DNA of 64,000 bases from Dermanyssus gallinae (Eukaryota > Arthropoda > Arachnida > Mesostigmata > Dermanyssidae): the NCBI GenBank assembly GCA_003439945.1, contig QVRM01002189.1, forward strand, positions 1,936,501 to 2,000,500, given 5' to 3'. A program made the position numbers and the translations under genes. Positions within the stretch are counted from its first letter, which is position 1; every line of letters begins with the position of its first letter. This document shows positions 10,478-23,400 of the stretch, in pieces. The notes under the pieces are model-generated. The model saw only the letters and a program-made list of their open reading frames with translations, was not told the DNA's origin and made no database searches.

Positions 10478-10700
10478 TATTGTGTTATCTTTTCATATAT
10501 GCTGATCTCCTATACCCAGTTAACTCTTTTACCACCCGTCAGTACAGAGTCTCTGCACGACTTTCTATCCATTTGTCTGTGCGTATATCTTTCTTCTAAC
10601 AGCTGGTCTAAACCTGACATTTAGACTCTATTTGACCCTATTAGTTGTATCAGTCTTCGATCTGTCCTCTCGTCCATCCAGCTGTTCGATATGTGCATTT
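10478..10700 (-). pseudogene. LINE endonuclease, 5' half
   Basis: The minus strand near 10,680 reads G-N-stop-N-A-H-I-E-Q-L-D-G-R-E-D, a decayed form of the GDFNAH catalytic motif of APE-type LINE endonucleases. The frame continues towards 10,478, where the nested element begins. The stop replaces the Asp/Phe pair of the motif, so the domain was damaged by point mutation as well as by the insertion. Confidence 0.7.
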
Positions 10701-11016
10701 CAATTTCCCAGACATATTATCGCTTGCGTTTCTGTTACTATCATAATATTGTCAGATAGCAAATGCGTTTCTGTTACTATAGTGTTATTAAGACCCACAT
10801 TGATCTCCACTGCTCTTATGTGTGCTTTCCTCTTCGGGAAGTATATACCATTTTCCTAATCTCCCCTGTACCTGTAGACGTCCCTGTTGTTCCACCCTTT
10901 TCTTTATCCCTATTGGACCCTCTTGTCTCCTTTGTCCCTGTATCTGTTATACCAGCCTGTGTACCTGTATCTGCACATTAACGTTTCTCCCTCGTTTAAA
11001 TGCCAATCCCGCGTGG

Positions 11017-11700
11017 CTAAAAAATGTTCATTCGAGGCTCGAATTTCCGGTGCGCTTCCCCGATTTTGTTGGCTCTACGTTTGCGCCTCCCTCCAGTGCT
11101 CCGCCCCAATTGCACACAGACTGGTTTAATTATAATCGGCCTCATTTTGTGCCAATCACACGCCCTCTTGCCAATTGGCCGCGTTGCTAGTACAGCACCT
11201 ACCTCTAGGTAGTGCACCCCGTCGGAGGCCATGGGCGTTGGATTGTCCTGAATGTATTCTAGAGACAAGTACCCGCAATTTGCTGCCCTAACCAACTGAA
11301 TTATCTTCGTATTGACTGTCTTGCACGTACCCCAATAGTTCCGTTCTTCTTCAAAATCCGCAACCAATAGAAAAAAACACACTGTCAACACCAGGCTTTA
11401 CCGTTGCAAAATCCTATTAAGTTTTGTACCTATGTGCCGATCTCGTTCTCAGCACTTTCCATATCCCGGGGCTGCTGAAAATATCTACCAGTCTCCCATG
11501 AAATAACAGCTTGTGTTCGATATTATCGAACATTTCGATATCTTGCTTAGTTGCTGCCACATTATCGCTCGCTCATCGGCCCTCGCAGAAATAAAACAAG
11601 CCCCCTGTATTCGTAGCCACCCGACTAATGTGTTTCTCTAATCTGCCTAGGTTTGAATCTCCAGCAATTACCACCACACGTTTTCCCACTGGTTAAATAA
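11017..11700 (-). pseudogene. LINE ORF1 remnant with GDSN/DGVH esterase-like domain
   Basis: The minus strand near 11,640-11,690 reads V-V-V-I-A-G-D-S-N-L-G-R-L. This is block I of an SGNH-hydrolase-like fold found in ORF1 of several animal LINEs. About 400 bp further along the same strand, M-A-S-D-G-V-H-Y-L-E (near 11,225) supplies the matching Asp-x-x-His block. The segment between has frame changes. ORF1 proteins of this kind bind the element RNA, and the role of the esterase fold is not settled. The distance and order of the two blocks support one domain rather than chance matches. Confidence 0.65.
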
Positions 11701-12397
11701 CCGCCGCATTCCCTGGTCGATCGGTTGAACTTAGACTTAGAGACATCTGCTCTTTTTGCTGTTGCAGCGGTTGATGTCGCTGTTGTGGTTGCTGCCGTTG
11801 CTAATGCAGTTTCTCGACCGCTAGCATTTTTTTCCTTACTTTTGCTGATTCGCCTTATTCTCTCTCTTTTGTCCCCTTGTGGCCGTATCCGCGCATCCCT
11901 CTGGCAGTATTGTTGCTGTTCCTCTGTTGCTGCCGCCTGCTGCCGCCATCCGCCTCCGCTGTAACGCCCTCATTGTGTTATCTTTGTTCTTCCTCTTCGC
12001 CGCCGTGGCTTAAGTCTAACACCACTGTCTCCTCTTCAACGGCGCGTCTATCGTCTTCATCCGTTCTCCCTGAATCTATTTTTCCATTTCCTCGACATTT
12101 GCCGCTACAGTTGATGTTGTCTCCACAACAGCGGCCAGCCTTTCTCTAGGTTCACAAAATTATTACGTTGCTGTCGCAATTGTGCCGTTGTTTTTGTTGT
12201 CTTTAACTTTTCGCTTCTTCGCATGGTTCTCCCCTGGACTGTTCTGTGCAGAATGCAAGGTGTTAGTCAGCAAGCCATTAAAAAATATTCGGTGGAAGAT
12301 TTCGAAAATAATACACGAGTTATTCCAAGAGGTTATTCCCGAGTTAATAGTTCAAGCAAATCCCAAATTCAAATCAAACTGTTTAAAACTCTCAAGT

Positions 12398-12400
<3 letters not shown>

Positions 12401-12432
<32 letters not shown>
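12401..12432. repeat. (TA)n microsatellite
   Basis: A pure TA tract of about 32 bp beyond the 5' side of the LINE. Confidence 0.95.
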
Positions 12433-12434
<2 letters not shown>

Positions 12435-13460
12435 CTAATGTTATTATTTAAGTTCGTGGCATGGGGTTACATAGTATGATACTATGGCGAGGTCAAGTAA
12501 GATGACAGCAGTACATATAACCAAGACTAAACGCCAGACAAACTTCACAAGACGAAACAGGATTTGTGTGGATGTTTATATCTATACGAAATGTTGAAAC
12601 ATTTTTTTATACTGGACAATGCCAACAAGCTAGACACTTGCATGTCATAGCCATTTCACCACTGAATATATCGTTTAGTTATCTGCGATGAAATATGGCT
12701 CTTCCGATAGAACGCGGACAGAAAAACAGACTGATCTAAAGGCGAAGACAGTTTGCACAGTAAGCCAAGGCATGCACTCCAAAAAAGGTGTGCTTTAATG
12801 TTGGTAGAGTTTCAGAAGGATTGCTTACTTTGAAATATTAGGACTACTCGTACTCGAGACCAGAAGAGCAAGCAAGTTTCGTTTCTAGAGAAAGAACAGA
12901 ATGGAAAGGCCAATTAAACATTGGCATTATAGATGAAGGGGGCGGAAATGAAACGAGACTATTTCGACGACCAAATGGGTCTGTCTATGTACATATGCTA
13001 TCGCTGTAGGAAAATAACTTCTACACCAACCTAATACATATGTAGAAACAATTTATGGCGAGACAGCCATATAGATGGCTCTGGTAATTGCCTAGCTGAT
13101 CTACAAAAATCTGAAGCTAATCTCGAAGTTTTAACTGTATCTCTTGTAATTCAGGCGAACTGAAATTGTATAATAGGAAACCGTGTGAAGTGATACATTA
13201 CAGCTTTTGTCTAACAAACTCAGGTGATCCAAAACCAAGCAACGTGGATATTTCTTGTAAACCGAGATAACATAGAGCCCGGTCGGCTATTTGCTCTGAG
13301 TATAGGATCAATGCAGTGGCTAATAATTTATTACCATTCTACACTTGTCTTCTAAGTATGGATCGTATGACGAAATATAGAATTCGTCAAAGTCACAGCC
13401 AGATAATATAATTGGCCAGATCATATTCTTTTGTGAAAAATAGTAACTTGACAATATAGG
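12433..13460. other. no gene recognised
   Basis: AT-rich unique sequence without an open frame of 60 codons on either strand. Nothing recognisable was found. Confidence 0.5.
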
Positions 13461-15660
13461 CACACACAGACCTCACTGAATTGAACTTGGCTGTGGCCCG
13501 TAGTATGCGGTTCCAACTCATCAAGAACCCGTCTTTGCGTCCTGCTCTTTAACTTGCGCCTTTTTTGAACCCCATGGGCAGGTGGAGCGCAAATATAGTC
13601 TTAGCTGGCTCTCCTTGTATGAAGGATAAAAGACTTGAGTACACTGTGGGGTGTTGTCTCCATTGAAACCTTATGGGCGCAGTTCATTGGCGTTGTCCCT
13701 ATTAAAACTCATACTAGACGCGCCAGAACTGTACGTTCTGGGCCGTCTTCAAGTCTATTGTAGCAGTGGTCACAGATGGGAGAGCCTGCCTTATTCTGAA
13801 CCGGTACGACTGGAAGTTGCCGTGACCAGCCATGACATGTGTGGTGTTAAAAGTGAGATTTCCACCCACCATGGTTCATTCATTCTTTATGTTGAGCATT
13901 AGTATAGGAATACTAGTGACTGATGCACCCTTTTTCCAACCGCCCCAGTCCTTCTACCATTGTGCGATGGTGCGCTGATGCGCCTCGTCTTCTTCGCATA
14001 ATGACTGTTTCCACAGGCAGTGGCAGCTCAGATTCCAAAGGATTGCTCATCCACGAGTTAGCGCTAATCTTTCGGTGCCCTATGCTAATCTTTCGGTGCC
14101 CTATGCTAATCTTTCGGTGCCCTATGCTAATCTTTCGGTGCCCTATGATTACCCTAAGCGCTCCGACTTGGTGAACGCTCAGTTACAGGTAGCGTTTAAT
14201 TATTGAGCTCTGACGTAGGGTCTCGTATACTGCGTGAAGATAATCACCATAATTGAGTGGTATAGTAAAGTTGTTCACATATACTTTTAAAGGCTAACAG
14301 TATTGTTGACGCGTTGACACTATAGTGGCGATGTTTCGATAAACGAGCAGTGGAGTACGTGGTTTGTGGGTTTGTGATTCTCACACTAGTCACGCTAGCT
14401 GCTTGTAATGCATGTGCATCAAGCATTTCAAAGACCTCTCCCTAGATTGCACTCTCCAAAATATTTACGTACACAATCGTGGATTGCATAATAATTTCCT
14501 TTCAAGCACCAGAGTTGATGGTGACTCTGCCGCGTTGTTCAGCATATTATAGACCTGTCGCTCTGAGATGACAATTTTCTCTTATCACTGCAAAAAGACA
14601 GACCCCTAGATAGAGACCCGTCGTACGTTAAAGGCATTATTCATGTGTAAGCGTCGCCGACGCGTTCTTTGGCAAGCCCAATGTGCGCTTTGCGAAGTAT
14701 TGATCTTATACATTTTTTTGAGATCTCACATTGTAAGATAAGGGGCAATTGTGTAAAGACAATACCTTTTTCTCAGTAACGCGTTCTACTAGAATAATGG
14801 CCGCGGTGGCCTTGCTACGCATTTCCTTTATATGTCTGCTGAAAGACAGCCGGGACGTTACAGCTAGTCTTAGAGAGCAAAAATGCGAAAGAAAAAGAAA
14901 TGCGAGGAAAATTGATGCGTATTTACTCCCTCAATCAAACTGCGCCGATCATCTGTAGTGAATAATCCGCCTCGACTGAGTCGTAGTTCTTTTGTTTTGG
15001 TGATGTTAATTGTCAGTTGGCTTTCTTGGCGCCAATATGGAGCTTTCCGTAGACAGAACCGCAGGTGGTTTTGTGTTATTGCGAGAACTACCAAGTCGTC
15101 GACATAAGATGCGTGTGGCGGTTTCACATTTCAGAGGCCGTCCGCCAAGCCAGCTATATATAGTATGAAAAAGAACGGACTCCAATTATCTAAACTGATG
15201 GCCTGTTGACATAATGAGCCCCGCTCTTTTTACAAACGACGTAAATTAGTGCAATTCCACGAAATTTGGTAGGGTCGGTTGCTTCACCCTTGTTTTTGTA
15301 AATTAGTTGCAGGAAACTTTTCTCCACTTATCCGGCATTTTATTTCTACGTAGGCATACGTAGTACATTTCGGTTAATGGCGGAGACACATTATTTATAT
15401 AATGTGATTAGTTCTGAGGTTAGTATGCCCATACGCAATTTGGGCCGGGCCCGCAGATTTACCACTTTTGAACATGATTACTTTAGCGATCTTTTCTTCT
15501 TCTGCAAATGTTCGGTGATCATAGATATTCGCCTTTGGAGGTAGCTTAAGGCCACTACCGTAATGGCGCGTTAAATTATATCTTCTGTGCTACTTTATCC
15601 TGAAGTCCCTATCTAACCTGGCCTACTTTTTGCCTTCGAAAGATTATTAACCCAGCTAGC
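13460..15660 (-). mobile_element. second LINE, reverse transcriptase to C-terminal zinc knuckle
   Basis: Minus-strand fragments in shifting frames read in the correct order. Near 15,510 is F-A-E-E-E-K-I-A-K-V-I-M-F-K-S-G-K-S-A-G-P (RT fingers). A F-R-G-I-A-L-like block, read through a frame change, lies near 15,260. The catalytic box A-S-Y-V-D-D-L-V-V-L-A is at about 15,110, in the frame 14,870-15,127. N-I-T-K-T-K-E-L-R-L follows at about 15,000. About 1.2 kb downstream a decayed zinc-knuckle block, H-G..C-D-H-C, lies at 13,700-13,850. The YVDD box differs from the FADD box of the 6.9-12 kb LINE, so this is a different family. No ORF1 or terminal duplication was seen, and the copy is dead. 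Confidence 0.68.
14063..14146. repeat. 21-bp tandem repeat, four identical copies
   Basis: Four exact copies of a 21-bp unit begin at 14,063, 14,084, 14,105 and 14,126. The unit starts GCTAATCTTTCGGTGCCCTA. Because 21 is a multiple of three, the array is frame-preserving. It lies inside the second LINE remnant, between the RT and zinc-knuckle parts. Perfect identity indicates recent expansion. Confidence 0.97.
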
Positions 15661-15869
15661 TGTGTTTCCCACCTCGGCAAGCTGTTCTGTGGCTACGCCT
15701 CATGTCAAAGCAATATAAGAGGTAAGTATTAAACTGTGTAGGTTAGGCAAGTCGCATGCAACAGCTAGGTACAGGTGCATGCTATAGCCATATGACCGAC
15801 ACCGAACTGTAGCTTTAGTTTTAAGTGCAACAGTTATATATCGCCTTCAAGCATCTCCGCACTCGCACA

Positions 15870-16030
15870 ACGTCAACGGGGCATGGCTAATTTTTAATCC
15901 ACTCTGGCATTTACCTTGTCTAAATTGGAAACCATGCAAACCAATTTAAAAGTGGCCGGTCTGGGTATCGAACCCAGCCCTCCCGAATGCAAGGCAAAGG
16001 CTCTGCCACTGGGCCATCTTGCTCGGTCTT
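15870..16030 (-). mobile_element. tRNA-derived SINE-like unit
   Basis: On the minus strand an A box (TGGCCCAGTGG, 16,006-16,016) and a B box (GGTTCGATACC, 15,964-15,974) match the RNA polymerase III internal promoter. They have tRNA-like spacing and a perfect T-arm stem, CTGGG..CCCAG. The flanks that should form the acceptor stem do not pair and the anticodon stem is poor, so this is not a functional tRNA. Sequence continues beyond the tRNA-like head towards 15,870 as a possible SINE body. The 3' end and any target duplication were not identified. Confidence 0.6.
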
Positions 16031-16039
16031 ATTAGATCA

Positions 16040-17530
16040 CAACGTTGTGCAAGATTCCGAATCTACGTGTATTTTTCTAGCGTAAACTAAGTTGATCGGC
16101 TGTGGTTGCTGGTGGCCATGCTCTATGTTACGAGGTGCCTTTTTATGAAACTTAGCTAACGAAAAAGCTAAGCGATAAGTTATGTTTCCAAAAATACACT
16201 GCTTTGTAACTAAAACAAAAATTGTTTGACTTCTTGCTAAAACGATACAACGGTTAGTTCTCTGCCCTTCTCACAATGCTAGTTTTGTCTTCGTTGAACG
16301 AAGGGGGGTTATCAAAAGTTGAAAAAGCGTATATATTGTAAGCCTTTGAGTAGCATTCGTCTGTGACCAATAAGTTCTATTTTCTTTACAATATGCTTAC
16401 AAGGCACATGAGGTTATAGTTATATGAAATATAAGGAGGATGTCAGCTTTTCTAAGTGTCCAAAGGCACATAGCACATATTCATGAACCGTTGGAAACTC
16501 AATACGATTCCTGCTTTAACTGTCAACCAATACATGTTGCCTGCAGACTATAGGCTAGATTTTACCATATTTAAATTATACTTCTCTTGTCATATTCCCC
16601 TGTGGGCTATGTCCGCACCGACCACCGAAACACTAGTTCCTTAAAAGGTCTACCCCGCGCAAACTGTAAATTGTCTCTGCTAGCCGAATACGCAGTGCAG
16701 TATATATATATATATATATATATATAAACGTCTTTCGTTTAAGCTGCAAACTCATAGCTTTATAGGAGCGTAGATTAAACTTTACTGTGCGAAATTGAGT
16801 AAACCTATCAAGCGAATTACTTCATTTTGTCATAGCTAAGTTGCTCAGTAAATTCTACATTTTTGAACAGATTTAACTGCCAATTATGAGCTTTATAAAA
16901 CATATCAACATATGCTGCTTTTCATTAAAAAAAAATCATACATAAAAATACAACAAATGGTAGTTAAAAACGCCGTCCTCCCTATAGGCTCAACGTTAAG
17001 CAACCGTTTAAAACACTGTGTGCACCTGTAACATTCAAAAAGGCATTCTTATAGGTAATAAGTGTTGTATGCTTACAGTGATTACGACGTTGGTTTATAC
17101 GGAAATAAGTCAAATCAAGGGAAGAAGAAGTCTTCATTCAAAAGTAGAAAGCGCAGTTGCGCTCGCCTCGTATAGCGGTAGTATAAAGCGCAAGGAAAAC
17201 TGGTAACCTACCACAAACATGCTTTTTATTATTCATTGGCAACCAAGACATACGCGAGCAAAACGTTGGCGAGATAGACACATCTAAGAGCGATGGGTTA
17301 TGCCTGACCTTGAGTTCTGCACTTAGTTAGCATCTGCTGTCTCTAGTGCTATAGAAGCTATTATTTGGTTAGGTACAGCTTGCTCAAATTGAAGTACTTG
17401 AGACACTGATTCGCAAACGAGTTGCCATTAGGGAATGTTCATTAGCACAACTTACGCCTTATCTTTACAGGTAAGGGGGTTGACAGATTGAAGCCGGCGC
17501 TTAGTCGTTGATGGCCAGTTCTAAACGACT
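16040..17530. other. no gene recognised
   Basis: AT-rich sequence with a (TA)n tract at 16,701-16,726. A single 62-codon frame at 17,018-17,206 has no recognisable features. Confidence 0.4.
16701..16726. repeat. (TA)n microsatellite
   Basis: A pure TA tract of 26 bp. Confidence 0.95.
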
Positions 17531-18352
17531 CAGTCCTCATAATGGTACGCCAGGACATGACGGTGCCGTAGACTTCACCGCATTCGTTACATCACATACG
17601 TCCGTTGTGTCTCCACCCATGCAACGGAAGTGGTATTCAAAGTGTTCACGGTCGATCAGCAGGGGTGCCAACAAGTCTGGCTTTAATCCGTCGCGCTTTT
17701 TTTTAAAGCAGTGTCGAATATTAGAAACGACGCTTTTGGTCTGATGCTCTGGTGCCTCGGCTGCGTAGCAGAATAGAACTCGACCTCGTATGTCAAGTGT
17801 ATGTTCCCTAAAGACTTGGTTGTTCATTACCGGCAGGGCCAGTACCTGAATTTCTGCTATCGCTACGGCCCAATTAACAAGCGACACCGTGAGTGCGAGT
17901 GCCTCTGTGTTCTGTCAGGGAGGGGCCATTGGAAAGCGGCCCCGCTTCCTTAGCGAGGTAGCGTAATGGTGAAAACTACCAGTGTGAAGAGGCTCCGCAT
18001 ATATCCAGCACATCGCGCTTCGCGATAACAGCCGGCGGAAATAGGTTCCTTCTTTGCAACCAGGCTCACAAACGGAAATTCTGTATGATGCGAGCCTAGT
18101 ATTAGACCAAGATGCTTTTCGTCTAAAAGTGGCCTGTGTCCGCCTAGAGGTAGACTCAGAGGAAGGTCACTTCCTCGATGAGGGCTGGTGGCTTGTGCGT
18201 ACTGAAGTGCTAGATCCAGGCATCAAGGCTGACAGCGTTAGGCTTCGACTCCAGCTCCTCCGGGCCCCGGGCTGCAATATTACGGCGAGGGTCAGCTTGT
18301 TTGTGTTTTTGATAATGCTGCTGACATCGTCTGTGAAGAGATACAATTAAAT
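17530..18352 (-). pseudogene. possible third LINE reverse transcriptase remnant
   Basis: Minus strand near 18,330 reads L-F-T-D-D-V-S-S-I-I-K-N-T-N, close to the catalytic YADD box of non-LTR reverse transcriptases. About 60 codons on, in another frame, L-P-L-G-G is followed by E-K-H-L-G-L-I-L-G-S near 18,110. This resembles the K-Y-L-G block that follows the palm. The frame at 17,537-17,887 (116 codons) could then be the C-terminal region but has no firm motif. It is a 5'-truncated, frameshifted remnant. The assignment rests on two short blocks in the right order. Confidence 0.45.
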
Positions 18353-20402
18353 AAATACATGTTTATGACGAGACATTTTTAAAACTAGATTTTTTGGACA
18401 GGTTGTGTACTAAGCTTTTATATATATGTTTTTTTTATTTCATAGTAGGTAAGGTGACTAACATGATACACTTAGCTTTATTAACCGATATTTTACATAT
18501 TGCGCATAGAGGGAATACACACATTCACATATATGATGTATAAAAAAAGAACAGTCAACTACTATTTTCAATGGGCACCCTTGACCGATTTTTTTTATTA
18601 TGGTCTTTGCTGAAGGGGCAAGCCGGATAAAGCGGATACAAGCTATTTTGGGGTGTTTACGTAGTTTTCGTGAGCCAATTTCAAACTATTTAAAGTAAAT
18701 ATGTGCCTGTTGAGTCGCGATGGCCTGTTTCAATTTGCATTCAAGCTGCACAGAAGATTTGTCATATTGATTTGGGGCACCACCACTTATAACATTTGGT
18801 GTCTATTAGAATACTACTAGTGAAACAGCTAACGATACACGGCCTCAAAAAGCCCTACAGAAATATAGATTGGTACACTCTTGATGCACCATGGGCCGGA
18901 CAATACAAAAGAGTGATCAGTGAGATCGACGCTTGCTGTAGGCCTTTTTTGTTTTATTTTAGAAAAATACCAATGTTAATCTTACTCAGAAAATGTATCT
19001 CCTGCTGTATACGCATTAGACTGATAACAGCACAAGCAGGCTCACGCGTTTCGTCTGCGTTTTCGCGCCCTAGGTTGCGCTCGTTAAATAGTTTACATTA
19101 AGCAACAGCTTAACGGTCGTTTGCAATGACGACGCAAGTATTTTTTTTTTTGGGAGGTTTCGGTAATGCATGATGCACATGCGCCACTAGCAGCCTGCGT
19201 GACTAGTGTGAGACTCGCAAACCCACTAAACCCGGATTCCTCCCCACCCCCCCAGGCTCGGTATTACTTTGGCATTACATCGAAAACGCAAGTATATCTA
19301 CGGCGAACTGAACGTAGTGCAACAAGTAAAGCTTGAAATGTATTTGTTGCGTTTCGTCCATCAACGGGTCTAAACGAATTCCTGGCTATGGCTTGATAAC
19401 GGTTGATCTGCTGATGCCAGACAATGACGGGTGACGTTCTCATGGACAGGACATTTGTTAACATCCAACAAGCATCGTTTGTCGTATAATATCGTGCATT
19501 GATGTTGTGGTCGAGATCTTATACATGCTGAGCGACATTACGCGCTCCCTGTACAGGTCTGCGCACACATGTGAGCACGATATGAGCAAGTTACTGTTTT
19601 CGCGTTTTCCTTGCAATTTGAAATTCCGCTTCCATTTTATAGGCGGTTGTGTTGCATGCCCGATGCTAGAGAGGACTGCAAAAGACACAGCCTACATCAG
19701 ACACTGCAAGTGGGCTATGGAGCCGCCCTTTAATGGCTCTTCAAAGAGCGGTTCGTCGCCGTTGTCGGCCTTGATGCTTATTCCAGCGTGCGCTGGCTGC
19801 GGCCACAGTGATGGTTGATGACTCTGCTAGTTTGTGTTCAAGAGAGTGCAAAGCTGTTCATATATATATTGGCTGACACCGCTGTGCTCGCGCGCCATGA
19901 GATTTCCAGTAAATGCTTCTAAGGTCCCTCTCCTGCCCGTTTCTCTTTACTTCAACACTACAGAACTGCATGGTACAGTCCTGTCAATTGCGCTCCACCT
20001 CCCCATTGAGATATTTGTGCTGCCGTGAACAGAGACAGTGCAGAAGAGAGGAGGAAAAGGAAAGGCATTGCTATGATGATGCCCGATCGCGTACTCCCAC
20101 GCAACGGCCGGTCCGAAACTTCGCTTCAAACGTCGCTTGCACTCCCTCTAGTTACCGGCATTTGCATCGGAGGCGACGATCAGTCAGCCAAAGCGATGCA
20201 TTTTCGACGTCATTTGGCTTGGTAATTTTCTCGAATGCCCATCAATGAATTTCGTAAGCTGCCGGACAGCTGGAACAGTAATAATCATTGTCACTTAATA
20301 TCGCGCCTCTCCTAAGATTTGCACGATACAGACTGCTTCCCTTGGCAGAATTATTTTGGTCGGCCATCTGTCCGCCCGTCATCTCGACTTCATCCTTTTG
20401 AA

Positions 20403-20427
20403 ACTCGGGGCGGGGGGGGGGGGGGGG
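20403..20427. repeat. poly-G run
   Basis: A G-rich stretch interrupted once by C and once more at its end. It is a likely G-quadruplex-forming or slippage-prone site. Confidence 0.85.
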
Positions 20428-23400
20428 CGCTGTCCGCTACCCTTATTTCTCCGCTGCTAACCTGCACTAGCCGCAAATTGAAGAGCGGTCCGAGTGAGAA
20501 CGACTCATTCCCTGCGGCAATAACATCTATGCTTTCCCGGCGGGGCTTCGCCTTGAGGATTTCTAGTCGGTGAGTCTGACTCTGATGTCAACGGTGTCGT
20601 TCAACAGGCTGGCCAGCCATCGCCGTAGGGTTGAGCTGGCCAACCAACATCTATCACCGTTCAAAGTTGCCCGCCATCGCTGTCTAGCCCTCGCCTCCTC
20701 GTCCAGAGGGCTTACACAGTCGCTCCCGCGCTCCCGACACACACGCGCACTTATATGCAGGGCCCATGACGGCCACTCATCCGACTGAGCAGCCAGCCAC
20801 CCTACACGTTGTTCGCGGCGGTGCTCACGGAGTGGCTTCCGGGGTTCGATGCGAACTGCGTTTGCTGTGTGCAGCTCCAACACTCTCCAGCGCTCTCCTC
20901 CAAATGGCCCTTTCTCATGGGAGGGGTGGGTGGGTCTGGGGCGTACTTTCGCCCCCGTCGGGGCCCCATCCTTCTGCTGCTCCTTGTCCTCTCAGCTCCT
21001 CGGATCCTTGGATCCATCCTCCCTAGCCTCAACGACGGCAAGCCATGACGACCACGTAGGCAGCACCGAAAACCAGTCTATGTGTAAGGCGACCAGTCTA
21101 GTTATTGTTACTAAAGCAAACACACAAAAAATGGTGAAACCATAAGGATACGAAACCTAGGCAAAATCTCCTCGATGATTTTGCTATAGACTAGTGGAAA
21201 ATAAATCCTAGCAGTCGCGTACCGAATTACCGTGATAGCGAGCATCCGTTGTGCTCTAAATGACGTGCGTCTAGCGTGTGATGGTCAGTGTGTCTCTGTG
21301 TGCAAGTGTGCTTCTTGGTGGTCAGGATAACTACGAGAGGAAGGCAAAGGAATCATGGATAGATATCGCTGAAGTCGTGAAAATAAGAAGCGCTATTCAC
21401 GTTCATTTTAACCTCCGTTTGTGCGGCGCAGTGCAGTGGCACAATGATGTGCAACGAAAAGGCCTGGCTCGCCGTTACGGAAGGCGGCTAGCTGGGCTAC
21501 CAGCTGCTGTGCGAGGATCCCGGATCGGGCGAGCGTCTCTTGTACATACTGGTTCATCCTCCCTACAATTCCTGATGCCATCAAACTGTTTAACAGTGTT
21601 TCCCAACAACTAGTCCCTCCCTGCCGAGGGACTTTTGGATGTAGAGTGCCAATGGGATCCAGGGTAAGTAGCGCGAGTCTCATTGTAGTCGAGCCCTCCC
21701 AGGATTACGTTTAAGCTTAGACACGATTTTCAGGCAGGTCCATATATACGCAGGAAAAAATACCTGATCCTCAATAGGAGCAGATATGAGATAGATGGAC
21801 AAAGTTGTACGAGAGTATTCTTCCATTGAAGCTCGACAATAGTCATATAATAATAACCCACAAGAGCAACCAGTGCTCTACATGGAAATGCACCTTATGT
21901 AAGTAATGGTCTTTTTCTTTTTCTAAAATGTATAACAATAAAAACAACCGTCGTCCTGCTACGTCATTGTGGAGCACTTCACAACAGCCGATAGATTCGT
22001 CATTGTCCTTAGAGCGATTTTGGGCTTTCGGTAGGTTGGCCGTAGAAACGTTTTCGTCAGAATTCGAACGTAATATTCGACCGGTAGACACGCGGTATTC
22101 CAAACAGTATATGTTCAGCGATCAACATATTTTATGCATTTCATCAACGGACCGAAGTATTCTATAGCGCCTTAGCCAATTTTATCGCCAGCGTTCACAG
22201 ACGATCTGCTTCCATGGCCCATTCGTCCATAGGAAGACAACCGCTTTTCACTAAATGGTTAAGTTGATTGTCTACGACTCAATGATCAGACGTTAGCTAA
22301 TTAACCAGTATCACAGGATACAAGGGTCCCTGTACCTCTAGTTGCAAAGACTATCACTATAACGAGCTAATCGGCGGTCATGGAGCATGTCGATCAAAAA
22401 AGAAAAATCTCTGCTGGTTTTTCAATCTGTAAGAGACAGTTTTGCCAAAAAAAATTACTTAGCCTACTGCAACCAAGTACACGCTAAGTTTCAAGGCCAG
22501 GTCCTAATCGGTTTTACAACAGGTTGTACCTGTTATCTAAATGTTGTGACCTGGTAAGCTCTTCTTGATAAGCACAAGCGGTTTTTCTTCGGCACACAGC
22601 AGGCACTGCTGCCGCGGCACAGAACGAACTACACTATATGAATTCAACATTTTACTTTGTTTTAATGTTTCACACATTTGTGTGCGATATTACACACCAC
22701 AAAAAAGGGTAATTTGTTGGAGTGGGTATAGCGATACAAGTAGAGAAGGACGCGGTCGTAGTAATAATAGCCCGACACACCATACCGAGATCAGAATAAT
22801 TTCGATCACAATATATGTAGTTGTAAACGCGGATGTTGCCCAATATATGCTGCATGTAGCTGTAAAAGCGGATGCGACCAGCATAACTCCAGATCAAGTG
22901 TAAAGCGTGTTGTATTCAGACACATGACTAAGCTTGTATACTTTTACAATCACCATAGCCTTTGAGCACAAAGAGTATCGGCCAAGTGTTCCTGGATATT
23001 TGCGCCAGCTCCATTTGTTTCTTTAAGGCTTTTCCTAGACGGGCAAAACTCATTGTTCATCCCGGCGACCCAGTCTACAACTTGGAAGCTTATTGCAGAA
23101 GAAGTTAGCTCTACTTTAGCAAGCCTTACTGTCGATTGTCTGGAAAAATGGCGTTATCCTTGTCAGGTTCGATCGGGCATTCTGGCAAACACGACACCTC
23201 TAGCTGGGGTCTGGTGGGACCAGCTACTCTTGTGCATTCGATTCGATAACAATTGCTCATGCGGTATGTACTGGTCATGTGCTGGTGCCAAATTTATCTC
23301 GAATAACGGCTTCCATTACCACGAATGGGTAGGGCAGTACGTAAGATGAGCTTAAGAAAGTCAGCTCAAAGAACAAGGAGCTTCTTGTAGAGCGCGCTCG

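Larger units (their letters stand above)
6900..12000 (-). mobile_element. tick-type LINE (ORF1 esterase, APE endonuclease, RT), split by a nested insertion
   Basis: Reading on the minus strand from high to low coordinates gives the full order of a two-ORF non-LTR retrotransposon. An ORF1 region contains a G-D-S-N block and a D-G-V-H block. An apurinic-type endonuclease follows, then a reverse transcriptase and its C-terminal domain. All parts carry stops or frameshifts, so the copy is inactive. The endonuclease is cut in two: N-A-H-I-E-Q-L-D-G lies near 10,690 and S-D-H-N near 8,675. Subtracting the 8,687-10,467 insertion leaves a spacing of about 80 codons between them, normal for the family. 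Outer ends are approximate, and no poly(A) tail or target duplication of the LINE itself was found. Confidence 0.8.

Noticed and set aside
9577..10599. 340-codon plus-strand frame
   Set aside because: It is the complement of the RLE-type retrotransposon polyprotein, whose minus frame shows clear zinc knuckle and nuclease motifs.
15955..16025. Functional tRNA gene on the minus strand
   Set aside because: The A and B boxes and T-arm are present, but the acceptor ends do not pair and the anticodon stem has mismatches.
23053..23349. 98-codon plus frame
   Set aside because: It begins at a non-ATG codon, and has no motif and no paired splice sites.
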